This document shows positions 25,801-33,854 of a DNA stretch of 64,000 nt, one piece after another (the first letter of the stretch is position 1; every line of letters begins with the position of its first letter). Made by a program: the position numbers and the translations under genes. Source of the DNA: Sphingobacteriales bacterium (GTDB taxonomy: Bacteria; Bacteroidota; Bacteroidia; Chitinophagales; Chitinophagaceae); the NCBI GenBank assembly GCA_003963365.1, contig RXJG01000006.1, positions 1 to 64,000 of the forward strand, written 5' to 3'. Under the pieces are notes generated by a model. It ran no database searches. It was given only the letters and a program-made list of their open reading frames with translations, and was not told the origin of the DNA.

Positions 25801-26319
25801 CTATAAGTAACGTTCTTTAATTATATCAAGGTGATGTTGGTGATGACCATATAAATGATTCACCAGCAATCTTGCCGTAATAGGATAACCGTTGGCAGTA
25901 CCGCCATTATCTAATTCAGCATCTGATAAACTTTTAATAAATAATATGCTGGCCGTTCGGTAAGCGTTCAACTGCTCCATTATTGCTGTTATTGGTTTAT
26001 CATTGGCATGGGCAGCATCAACAAACAATCCTTCATCAAAGCCCGGCAAATCGGTTTTATCACCACGGCTAAAACGCATGGCCCGGTAAATGATTACTCT
26101 TTCACAATCAGCCAAATGAAGCATTAAGTCTTTGATCGTCCATTTTCCGGCAGCATAACGAAACAGTAATTTATCTTCTGAAAGAGAACTTATGATTGAA
26201 TTTGTTTCCTGCATTATCTCATCAAGATGCTGAAGGAGTAGTCCATCATCGGGAACTTTGTCCATATAATGCTGGTAAAAATCAGGAATGCCGCTGGTTG
26301 GTTTGCTAATCAATCGCAT
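25801..26319 (-). CDS. DinB family protein
   Basis: A 172-residue four-helix DinB_2 protein. The metal-binding histidines expected for this fold are in DLMLHLADCERVI (middle) and HLYGHHQHHLDIIKERYL (end). Some relatives are thiol-dependent S-transferases for mycothiol or bacillithiol-type thiols. Function in this organism is unknown. It is in a leftward pair with the DUF3830 gene, 47 bases apart. Confidence 0.85.
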   Translation of the reverse strand: MRLISKPTSGIPDFYQHYMDKVPDDGLLLQHLDEIMQETNSIISSLSEDKLLFRYAAGKWTIKDLMLHLADCERVIIYRAMRFSRGDKTDLPGFDEGLFVDAAHANDKPITAIMEQLNAYRTASILFIKSLSDAELDNGGTANGYPITARLLVNHLYGHHQHHLDIIKERYL

Positions 26320-26349
26320 ATATACTTCTGTTTAAATAAAACTTTAAGA

Positions 26350-26766
26350 TTAATCAATTATACTGAAAGTTAATGACGTTTCTCCCTTTCGCCATACCTG
26401 GTTACCGAGTTGTTTTAATTTTTCTGCATCTTCTTCAGCAACTTTGGCAAAGATGTTAGCTGCATCCAGTCCTTTACCTTCACCATAATAAATACCAAGA
26501 CAGTTAACCGTTTTAACCCGTGCAGGTGCAGCAGGGCCTAATACTACTTCGCCGGGTTGAGTAAACACAGAAGCATTCTCCTGTATAATATAAAGCGGGG
26601 TTAAATCATCTGTCCATATTTCTTGTCCGGATACACGGGCATGAAAAAATGTTTTAGTAAAAGGCAGGAGTTGAATGAAGGCTTTACAGGTGATGGGAGC
26701 ATCTTTTGAATACAAGTTGAATTTTATTTGGATGCTATCTGCGGTAATTATTTTAAATTGAGCCAT
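26350..26766 (-). CDS. DUF3830 cyclophilin-like protein
   Basis: A 138-residue protein when started at MAQFKIITADS; an upstream in-frame ATG at 26802 adds an unlikely hydrophobic leader. The cyclophilin-like beta barrel is seen in HARVSGQEIWTDDL and QPGEVVLGPAAPA. DUF3830 proteins are thought to have a cyclophilin fold but no proven isomerase activity. Probably cytoplasmic. Confidence 0.72.
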   Translation of the reverse strand: MAQFKIITADSIQIKFNLYSKDAPITCKAFIQLLPFTKTFFHARVSGQEIWTDDLTPLYIIQENASVFTQPGEVVLGPAAPARVKTVNCLGIYYGEGKGLDAANIFAKVAEEDAEKLKQLGNQVWRKGETSLTFSIID

Positions 26767-26882
26767 TCTGTTAGCATTAAATATCAAAGCTACAATAAAC
26801 ATTTATTTTGCCTGGCATATTTATCTGGCTGGCTAATTAGATAAAACAATACTAAATTTATAACGAACATAAAAGATAAGAA

Positions 26883-27548
26883 ATGCAAAAAATATTTTCC
26901 CTGTTGTTGATACTGGTCAGTACTATACCTGCTACTGCGCAACTGCCGGTTAAAAACGAACCAAGACACCACAATATTTTTGAAAATAATTATGTACGCA
27001 TCCTGGATGTTCATTTTTTACCGGGAGATACCACATTATATCATTTGCATAATACTCCTTCGGTATTTATCAATTTTACAAGAACGCTTGTTGGCTCCCA
27101 GTTAAAAGACCAGCAACCGGGCAAAAGTGAGTTTTCAGTTGTTGGCAGTATTAGTTATGATGAACTGTCAACACCAAGATGGCACCGGGTATGGAATGAT
27201 GACAGTACATCGTATCATGTAATGGATATTGAGTTGATAGCTGGTAACCCTTCCGGGCAACAACAATTACTTACCGCGTTATCATTAAAACTATTAGACA
27301 ACAAACCATTGGCAAATATTTATCAGCTTCAATTAAAAAAAGGAGAAAAAATCACATTACCTGCAACAACAACTGGGTATTTATTGATAAGCATAGGAGA
27401 TGCTTTGGTAAACATATCCTGTAAGAACAAAGTTGATTACCGGGTGATGAAAGCAGGACATTTCAACTGGATGACAGGTGGAGATGAATTTTCTATTACT
27501 AAAGAAAGTGGAGGTGATAGTAGATTTGCATTAATACAATTAAAATAA
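26883..27548 (+). CDS. Exported cupin-like protein
   Basis: A 221-residue protein with a cleavable signal (LLLILVSTIPATAQ). The mature part has two cupin-type halves: YVRILDVHFLPGDTTLYHLHNTPSVFIN holds two histidines of a typical metal site (YHLHN), and LQLKKGEKITLPATTTGYLLISIGDAL is the second beta barrel half. The function is unknown; it may be a metal-dependent dioxygenase-like or sugar-binding protein. It is divergent from the DUF3830 gene with about 115 bases between them. Confidence 0.65.
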   Translation: MQKIFSLLLILVSTIPATAQLPVKNEPRHHNIFENNYVRILDVHFLPGDTTLYHLHNTPSVFINFTRTLVGSQLKDQQPGKSEFSVVGSISYDELSTPRWHRVWNDDSTSYHVMDIELIAGNPSGQQQLLTALSLKLLDNKPLANIYQLQLKKGEKITLPATTTGYLLISIGDALVNISCKNKVDYRVMKAGHFNWMTGGDEFSITKESGGDSRFALIQLK

Positions 27549-27554
27549 AAACAC

Positions 27555-28595
27555 TCAATCTATCTTAATTACCGTAACACCTGTATTGCGAAAGCTGTTG
27601 AGGTCAGTTAATTCTTTACAGCTATCTTCCAGCGTAATAATTTTTCCCAATAGTTTATCCGGGTTCATTTTACCGGATACAATCCATTCCATCATTGTTG
27701 GATATTGATGTGCCTGCATACCATGACTCCCGATGATCTGTAATTCTTTGGCGATTACTTCATGCATCGGCAGTGGAGGATTTGATTCGGAACCAGCCAT
27801 TAACCCCAATTGAATATGTTTTCCCTGTTTGCGCAAACAGCGAATAGAATTGCTGCATGTTTCTTTGCTGCCCAATGCATCTACAGAAACATGAGCACCA
27901 CCTTTTGTTAATGTTTGTATGGCTTCAGGAACATTTGAAACATTTTTGGCGTTGATAGTATATGCCGCACCAATGGTTTTGGCAAATGCTAATTTACTTT
28001 CATCAATATCAACCGCAATAGGAATAGCACCGGCTGTGGCGGCAATCATAATAGCAGATAATCCCACACCGCCACAACCATGTATGGCAATAAAGTCACC
28101 GGCTTTTAAAGCACCTTGTGTTGTTACACCTCTCCATGCCGTAATAAACCGGCAACCCAAAACGGCGGCCGTTGTAAAATCCATTGAGTCAGGCAGACGA
28201 ACCAAATTACCATCCGCATGTGGAATACGGACGTATTCAGCAAATGAACCCCAGCCGGTGAAACCGGGTTGATAATAGTTATCGCATATCTGTTGCTGAC
28301 CATTGGTGCATTGCACACATGTACCACAACCAATACAAAAAGGAACCGTAACCCTGTCACCAATTTTCCATTTACGAACAGCATTGCCAATTGCTGCAAT
28401 TACACCAGCCAATTCATGACCGGGCACATGTGGTAAATGAATATCTGAATCATGCCCCTGCCAGCCGTGCCAGTCGCTGCGGCATAAACCAGTTGCTTTC
28501 ACCTGTATGATTACTTCATTGGCAGCAGGAGTGGGGTCGGGTAGTTGAGTTATATTAACCGGGCCTTTGAATGATTCGTAGTATGCGGCTTTCAT
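27555..28595 (-). CDS. Zinc-dependent alcohol dehydrogenase
   Basis: A 346-residue medium-chain dehydrogenase. Catalytic zinc ligands are Cys38 and His60-Glu61 (GHE), and the structural zinc loop holds Cys90, Cys93, Cys96 and Cys104 (plus Cys87). The NAD(P) fold starts at GCGGVG (173-178). Length and motif order are complete. The oxidised alcohol cannot be told from sequence. Confidence 0.9.
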   Translation of the reverse strand: MKAAYYESFKGPVNITQLPDPTPAANEVIIQVKATGLCRSDWHGWQGHDSDIHLPHVPGHELAGVIAAIGNAVRKWKIGDRVTVPFCIGCGTCVQCTNGQQQICDNYYQPGFTGWGSFAEYVRIPHADGNLVRLPDSMDFTTAAVLGCRFITAWRGVTTQGALKAGDFIAIHGCGGVGLSAIMIAATAGAIPIAVDIDESKLAFAKTIGAAYTINAKNVSNVPEAIQTLTKGGAHVSVDALGSKETCSNSIRCLRKQGKHIQLGLMAGSESNPPLPMHEVIAKELQIIGSHGMQAHQYPTMMEWIVSGKMNPDKLLGKIITLEDSCKELTDLNSFRNTGVTVIKID

Positions 28596-28633
28596 TTGAG
28601 CAAGTTATTGAAAGGAGAGCTAAGTTGAATAAT

Positions 28634-29293
28634 TTACTGTGGTTTGGTAGAAATCGAGGAAGCAGTTCCTTCAAAAAACTCCTTAATTAACTGGTTCTTT
28701 GGTTTATTCATCACGTCCAAAATAATTTCTTTGAAAATGGAATCTTTTGCATGAGTATAAAGTTCATTATAAATCACAGACGCTTCCTGCTGCCTGTTAA
28801 GAAATGACAGTATCATTGCTTTATTCAGTAAAATGTAATCTCTTTTTACATTTGAATCAGTTATAGTGTCTAACACTTTATTGGTGATTGTCAGTGAATG
28901 TTTATAATATTCAAAGGCCTTGGATGTATCTGCAGTCAACTCATATAAAAGTCCCTCTGTAAAGCAAAATTCGATACCATTTGGTTGCAGGCGAATTAAC
29001 GCTTTTCCTGTTTCTATTGCTTCTTTGTATTTTTTTAATGCAACTTGAAAACTGAGTTTGTTACTATATGCAGTGATATAACCCGTATCGATTTTTATTG
29101 ATTTATCCAGCAACGTAATCGCTTTCTCATAGTCATTGGTATTAATGACAAATTGTACAGCACTGTCATTAAGCTGTTTTGCTTTTAGATTAATTCGTAC
29201 ATTTTGATTTTTTACATCCTGAGCACATGAAGAAAAAATGAAGGAGATGAAATAAAATAATAAATGAAATAAGGATTTGAATTTAAACATCAT
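28634..29293 (-). CDS. TPR-containing lipoprotein
   Basis: A 219-residue protein with a lipobox (FSSC, cysteine about 22) and two to three tetratricopeptide repeats: AITLLDKSIKIDTGYITAYSN, YKEAIETGKALIRLQPNG and AFEYYKHSLTI. Such proteins act as scaffolds for periplasmic assemblies; partner unknown. Two adjacent ATGs make the first residue uncertain. Confidence 0.75.
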   Translation of the reverse strand: MMFKFKSLFHLLFYFISFIFSSCAQDVKNQNVRINLKAKQLNDSAVQFVINTNDYEKAITLLDKSIKIDTGYITAYSNKLSFQVALKKYKEAIETGKALIRLQPNGIEFCFTEGLLYELTADTSKAFEYYKHSLTITNKVLDTITDSNVKRDYILLNKAMILSFLNRQQEASVIYNELYTHAKDSIFKEIILDVMNKPKNQLIKEFFEGTASSISTKPQ

Positions 29294-29310
29294 TAAATAT
29301 ACTAAAATAT

Positions 29311-29772
29311 TTATTCCAGCTCTTTGAAAATATATTTTTCATCATAATCAATTTCAAACGCTTTTAAAAACTCTACATACTCTTCGAGAAATGTTTTCTT
29401 TTGATGATGCTGTTCCTGGTTTTGAATGTAGTGAATAACATTTGGTACATGTGATTTGGAATAGGAGAAAGCGCCATAACCTTCCTGCCAGGTGAAAGGA
29501 GATTTACAAAAACCATTTTCTTTAATCCATTTGGTACTCTCTGATTTTATATTTTGAACCAGGGAAGAGATAGATTGATTAGGCCGCATGCCTATGAAAA
29601 TATGAATATGGTCGGGCATGCTGTTAATCTGTAATAATTTGTGTTCATTTTGTTGAATGATGCCTGTAATGTATTGATGTAACCGTTCTTTCCAATCTGG
29701 ATGAATTAATGCTACCCGGTATTTAACAGCGAATACAAATTGAATATGGAGTTGGGTGTATGTATTGGGCAT
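29311..29772 (-). CDS. IS200-like Y1 transposase (REP-associated tyrosine transposase)
   Basis: A 153-residue Y1_Tnp protein. The HUH motif is His55-Ile-His57 (PDHIHIFIG), and the single catalytic tyrosine is Tyr115 in HYIQNQEQHHQ. No TnpB partner or obvious IS ends flank it; instead a palindrome array begins about 100 bases upstream of its start. This is the usual setting of a RAYT, a domesticated transposase that acts on REP hairpins. It is full length and intact. Confidence 0.85.
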   Translation of the reverse strand: MPNTYTQLHIQFVFAVKYRVALIHPDWKERLHQYITGIIQQNEHKLLQINSMPDHIHIFIGMRPNQSISSLVQNIKSESTKWIKENGFCKSPFTWQEGYGAFSYSKSHVPNVIHYIQNQEQHHQKKTFLEEYVEFLKAFEIDYDEKYIFKELE

Positions 29773-29876
29773 GATGACAAGATTTAATTGATTTTGGTTT
29801 CATTAAAATTAAAACAAATCGGGTAGATGTTTGCGAAATGAATAAATTCTTCACAATCGATACCGAACCACCAATC

Positions 29877-30306
29877 ATTCCTACGGAACGAAATTATTTC
29901 CCAATCACGGTGCTACCCACGAAACGTTCCTATGGAACGAAAACACCTACATCACATTAGGCTACCCACGAAACGTTCCTATGGAACGAAAATACCTACA
30001 TCACATTGGGCTACCCACGAAACGTTCCTATGGAACGAAAATACCTACATCACATTGGGCTACACACGAAACGTTCCTATGGAACGAAAACACCTACATC
30101 ACATTAGGCTACCCACAAAACGTTCCTATGGAACGAAAACACCTACATCACATTGGGCTACACACGAAACGTTCCTATGGAACGAAAATACCTACATGAC
30201 ATTGGGCTACCCACGAGATGCTCCGACGGAGCATGAATTTCGTCCCGTAGGGACGTATGGTGGGTAGAAAAAAAATCAATCAATGAGAAGCGTTCCGTAG
30301 GAACGC
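29877..30306. repeat. REP-like palindrome array with 49-bp period
   Basis: CGTTCCTATGGAACG occurs at 29925, 29974, 30023, 30072, 30121 and 30170, exactly 49 bases apart, each followed by a conserved spacer (ACCTACATCACATT and CTACCCACGA). A variant palindrome, ATGCTCCGACGGAGCAT, stands at 30218 in the same phase, followed by CGTCCCGTAGGGACG at 30241 and GCGTTCCGTAGGAACGC at 30290. A half-palindrome at 29877 opens the series. The reading frames on the plus strand here come from the periodicity and are not genes. Confidence 0.9.
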
Positions 30307-30490
30307 ATGGTGATTGAGCTATGTATTAAAACGAGGCTGGCAATTCATGTTGAATATTATAATTTACAGCGAATGCTGAATAACATTACCAAACGTACAA
30401 GAGTGCGACGCAACTGCCGCTTAATAGTAGCACTAACCTCCGGCCCAAAATAAATATCCAAACACCCGTTAGTCTTTAATTCTTTTGAAT

Positions 30491-30498
30491 TATTTTTG
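30491..30498 (+). promoter_or_regulatory. TAnnTTTG -7 box of the acyl-CoA dehydrogenase
   Basis: TATTTTTG, 21 bases before the chosen ATG, matches the Bacteroidota -7 consensus. Confidence 0.6.
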
Positions 30499-30519
30499 CG
30501 GCACTTTAAAAGATTGGTT

Positions 30520-31674
30520 ATGCATTTTCAACTCTCCGAAGAACATTTGATGATTCAAAAAGCCGCCAGGGATTTTGCACAAACGGAATGTTTGCCCGGT
30601 GTAATTGAAAGGGACGAGAAACAACAATTTCCCAAAGAACAAATTATGAAACTGGCCGACCTTGGTTTTATGGGTATGATGGTAAAACCGGAATATGGCG
30701 GTGCCGGAATGGACACGGTGAGTTATGTATTGGCCATGGAAGAAATAAGTAAAGTAGATGCCAGTGTGAGTGTGTGTATGAGTGTGAACAATAGCCTGGT
30801 TTGTTATGGTTTGCAGGAGTTTTGCACGGAAGAACAAAAACAAAAATATTTAACGCCTTTAGCACAGGGGAAGAAAGATGGAGAGCTATATATTGGTGCT
30901 TTCTTATTAAGTGAACCTGAAGCTGGTAGTGATGCTACTTCACAAAAAACTACCGCTGAAGACAAAGGTGATTATTACCTATTGAATGGAACTAAAAACT
31001 GGATTACCAATGGTAATTCAGCTTCTGTTTATTTGGTAATTGCACAAACAGATCCGGCTAAAGGTAGTCGTGGCATAAATGTATTTATTGTGGAAAAGAA
31101 CTGGCCCGGCGTTTCGGTTGGAGCTAAAGAAAATAAACTGGGAATTCGTGGTAGCGATACACACAGTATATTATTCAATGATGTAAAAGTGCCAAAGGAA
31201 AACAGGATAGGAGCGGATGGTTTTGGTTTCACCTTTGCCATGAAAACTTTGGCTGGCGGAAGAATTGGTATTGCTTCGCAGGCATTGGGTATTGCCAGTG
31301 GTGCTTATGAACTGGCGAAGGCTTACAGTAAACAACGGAAAGCATTTGGTACGGAGATTATGAATCACCAGATCATTGCTTTTAAGCTGGCGGATATGGC
31401 TACAAGGATTGAAGCTGCAAGATTGTTATGCCTGCGTTCAGCCTGGGAAAAAGATAACGGTCTTGATTATACATTAAGTTCATCTATGGCAAAAGTGTAT
31501 GCCAGTGAAACGGCTATGTGGACGGCGACCGAGGCAGTGCAGATTCATGGTGGTTACGGTTTTGTAAAAGAATACCATGTAGAACGTTTAATGAGAGATG
31601 CTAAAATCACACAGATATATGAAGGCACCAGTGAAGTGCAGCGGATTGTTATTAGTCGGTCAATACTGAAGTAA
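30520..31674 (+). CDS. Acyl-CoA dehydrogenase
   Basis: A 384-residue FAD enzyme. The start MHFQLSEEH is chosen because the longer frame (30496) lies at the promoter. Signatures: YGGAGMDTVSYVLAMEEI, the FAD-contact loop LSEPEAGSDA (about 122-131), WITNG, KLGIRGSDTHSILFNDV and the flavin-binding segment with IHGGYG. The catalytic base is Glu368 in QIYEGTSEVQ, the position used by short/medium-chain enzymes. It carries out the first step of fatty-acid beta-oxidation or branched-chain amino-acid breakdown. Complete and canonical. Confidence 0.93.
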   Translation: MHFQLSEEHLMIQKAARDFAQTECLPGVIERDEKQQFPKEQIMKLADLGFMGMMVKPEYGGAGMDTVSYVLAMEEISKVDASVSVCMSVNNSLVCYGLQEFCTEEQKQKYLTPLAQGKKDGELYIGAFLLSEPEAGSDATSQKTTAEDKGDYYLLNGTKNWITNGNSASVYLVIAQTDPAKGSRGINVFIVEKNWPGVSVGAKENKLGIRGSDTHSILFNDVKVPKENRIGADGFGFTFAMKTLAGGRIGIASQALGIASGAYELAKAYSKQRKAFGTEIMNHQIIAFKLADMATRIEAARLLCLRSAWEKDNGLDYTLSSSMAKVYASETAMWTATEAVQIHGGYGFVKEYHVERLMRDAKITQIYEGTSEVQRIVISRSILK

Positions 31675-31718
31675 TTTGCTGATTTGAAAATTTGAAGATT
31701 TGATGATGAAATATATTT

Positions 31719-31748
31719 AGCCATTAGCTTTTTTGCTGATGGCTTTTT
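31719..31748 (+). terminator. Intrinsic terminator after the acyl-CoA dehydrogenase
   Basis: AGCCATTAGC and GCTGATGGCT pair imperfectly, followed by a T-rich tract. Confidence 0.7.
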
Positions 31749-31757
31749 CTTTGCGTT

Positions 31758-31765
31758 TATCTTTG
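31758..31765 (+). promoter_or_regulatory. TAnnTTTG -7 box upstream of YggS
   Basis: TATCTTTG, 29 bases before the ATG of the next gene. Confidence 0.6.
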
Positions 31766-31794
31766 CACCTTAGCGTCTTGGCGTAAAATAAATT

Positions 31795-32451
31795 ATGGCT
31801 ATAAACATAGAGAAATACCAGGAGATAATAAACGAACTAAAAGGTAAAGCAACATTAATTGCCGTATCTAAAACCAAACCTGTTGAAGACATAAAAGCAT
31901 TGTATGAGCTGGGGCAAAGAGATTTTGGGGAAAACTATGTACAGGAGTTGGTGGATAAACAACCTTTACTGCCCAACGATATCCGATGGCATTTTATTGG
32001 TCATCTGCAGAGTAATAAAGTAAAGTATATTGCCCCGTTTGTTCATTTAATTCATGGAGTGGACAGTTTAAAACTATTACAGGAAATAAATAAACAGGCA
32101 GCTAAGAACAACAGAGTAATTGATTGTTTGCTACAAGTACATATTGCTAAGGAAGAAACTAAGTTTGGGTTTGATAAACAAGAATTAAGCGAATTACACG
32201 GATTAGCAGAATTGGAGAATGTAAGGGTGATTGGATTAATGGGAATGGCCAGTTTTAGTGAGGATATAAATTTGGTGAGAAGTGAGTTCGGGTACTTGAA
32301 AAAAATATACAATTCATTCAGCATTCAGCATTCAACATTCAACATTCTCTCCATGGGTATGAGCGGTGATTATAAAATAGCAATAGAAGAGGGGAGTAAT
32401 ATGGTAAGGATTGGCAGTTTGATTTTTGGGGAAAGAAATTATAATAAATAA
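31795..32451 (+). CDS. yggS: YggS-family PLP-binding protein
   Basis: A 218-residue PLP homeostasis protein. The PLP lysine is Lys26 in IAVSKTKP, and the later family motifs GENYVQELVDK, WHFIGHLQSNKVK and LSMGMSGDYKIAIEEGSNMVRIGS are intact. It keeps cytosolic PLP and amino-acid pools balanced. Near residue 174 a run of five 7-base units (CATTCAG/CATTCAA at 32315-32349) encodes FSIQHSTFNIL; family members have non-repetitive sequence there. Slippage would shift the frame. Confidence 0.92.
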   Translation: MAINIEKYQEIINELKGKATLIAVSKTKPVEDIKALYELGQRDFGENYVQELVDKQPLLPNDIRWHFIGHLQSNKVKYIAPFVHLIHGVDSLKLLQEINKQAAKNNRVIDCLLQVHIAKEETKFGFDKQELSELHGLAELENVRVIGLMGMASFSEDINLVRSEFGYLKKIYNSFSIQHSTFNILSMGMSGDYKIAIEEGSNMVRIGSLIFGERNYNK

Positions 32452-32476
32452 AGGCCAGGAAGCGTATCCTGACCTT
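32451..32476. terminator. Hairpin between convergent genes
   Basis: AAGGCCAGGA pairs with TCCTGACCTT with one mismatch. No strong T-run on either side, so this is a possible bidirectional terminator only. Confidence 0.4.
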
Positions 32477-32500
32477 CACTAATATTCAGCAATAGGCTAT

Positions 32501-33811
32501 TTAATTTGTTTTCTTTCCAGCAGCTTCTTTCAGTTTAGCATAATCAAAAACAATATTACAGAAAGCCTTTACACCTACATCCAGCATACTGTCATCAATA
32601 TAGAAATCAGGAGTGTGATGCGGAGGAGCTGTTTTAGGATCACCACCTTTTGGCATTCCGCCTAAATTGAAAAAGAAAGCCGGTGCTTTTTCTCCGAAAT
32701 ACGAAAAGTCTTCTGCACCTGTTGTCCATGTTGATTCGGAAACATTATTTTCTCCAGCAGCTTTTTGCAGCGATGGTATCATCATCTTTACTAAATCAGG
32801 GTTGTTATAAGTTACCAGTGTTTTGGTATCAATAGTTACTTCTGCAGTAGCACCCCATGCTTCGGCAATTTTTTGTGCAGTCAGTTTTATTTTTTCATGT
32901 ACTTCTTTTTGCATTTGAGGATCAAGTGTTCTTATAGTTCCTTCAAGTACCGCTTCTTCAGGAATGATATTGCTTCTTAATCCGCTATGGAACTTACCAA
33001 CAGTGATTACCACAGGAGCTTTGGTTAAATCTTCCTGGCGGCTAACAATATTTTGTAAACCAGTTACAATCTGTGCCCCGATAGCAATAGGGTCTTTTGC
33101 ACCCCAAGGCATAGAACCATGCGAACCTTTACCTTTTACTGTAATGGTAAACCAATCGCTGGAAGCCATAAAGGAACCGCTTTTATATTTCAACTTTCCA
33201 ATTTCAACAGATGATGCAATATGCAATCCGAATACTGCATCTACTTTTGGATTATCCATTACGCCTTCTTTGATCATTAATGGAGCACCACCTTCTTCAT
33301 TTGCCGGCGGACCTTCTTCAGCCGGCTGAAAGATAAACTTCACAGTTCCTGCAATATCTTTTTTCATCTTACTCAGCACTTCAGCAGTTCCCATTAAAAT
33401 ACTTACATGGCTATCATGTCCGCAAGCATGCATTACCGGAACGGTTTGTCCGTTATAATCAGCAGTAACTTTCGATTTGAATGGAACATCCACCCGCTCA
33501 GGCACCGGCAACGCATCCATATCTGCTCTTAAAGCTACAACGGGGCCCGGCTTGCCGCCTACCAATATCCCAACTACACCCGTTTTACCAACACCCGTTT
33601 TTACTTCTAAGCCTAACGATTTTAAATGACTGGTAATATATTCTGCTGTTTTAAACTCACGGTTGCCTAACTCAGGGTTTTCATGAATATGCCTGCGCCA
33701 TTCAATAAGTTTTGGATAAACTGCTTTTACCTGTTGATCCAGCACTGCTTTGTCCTGCGCCATGGCATTTACTGTCATCATCAGCACGGGAATAAAGAAT
33801 AATTTTCTCAT
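32501..33811 (-). CDS. M20D amidohydrolase, exported
   Basis: A 436-residue enzyme with a signal peptide (FFIPVLMMTVNAMAQ). Metal-binding motifs of the IAA-amino-acid/N-acyl amidohydrolase subfamily are ALRADMDALPVPE, HACGHDSHVSILMG, FQPAEEGPP and the closing PPHHTPDFYIDD. It probably releases an acyl group from N-acyl amino acids in the periplasm. It is tandem with another amidohydrolase upstream (44 bases between them), so likely co-transcribed. Confidence 0.9.
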   Translation of the reverse strand: MRKLFFIPVLMMTVNAMAQDKAVLDQQVKAVYPKLIEWRRHIHENPELGNREFKTAEYITSHLKSLGLEVKTGVGKTGVVGILVGGKPGPVVALRADMDALPVPERVDVPFKSKVTADYNGQTVPVMHACGHDSHVSILMGTAEVLSKMKKDIAGTVKFIFQPAEEGPPANEEGGAPLMIKEGVMDNPKVDAVFGLHIASSVEIGKLKYKSGSFMASSDWFTITVKGKGSHGSMPWGAKDPIAIGAQIVTGLQNIVSRQEDLTKAPVVITVGKFHSGLRSNIIPEEAVLEGTIRTLDPQMQKEVHEKIKLTAQKIAEAWGATAEVTIDTKTLVTYNNPDLVKMMIPSLQKAAGENNVSESTWTTGAEDFSYFGEKAPAFFFNLGGMPKGGDPKTAPPHHTPDFYIDDSMLDVGVKAFCNIVFDYAKLKEAAGKKTN

Positions 33812-33854
33812 TATTGTTTGTGGTTTTAATAATTATCGTTTTGAAATTATAAAC

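Noticed and set aside
29932-30267. Plus-strand open frames in the palindrome array
   Set aside because: They exist only because three 49-base units equal a multiple of three and have no stop; the peptides are repeats of the array itself.
29877-30306. CRISPR array
   Set aside because: Spacing is regular, but the spacers are almost identical instead of unique, the repeats are perfect short palindromes, and no cas genes are near.
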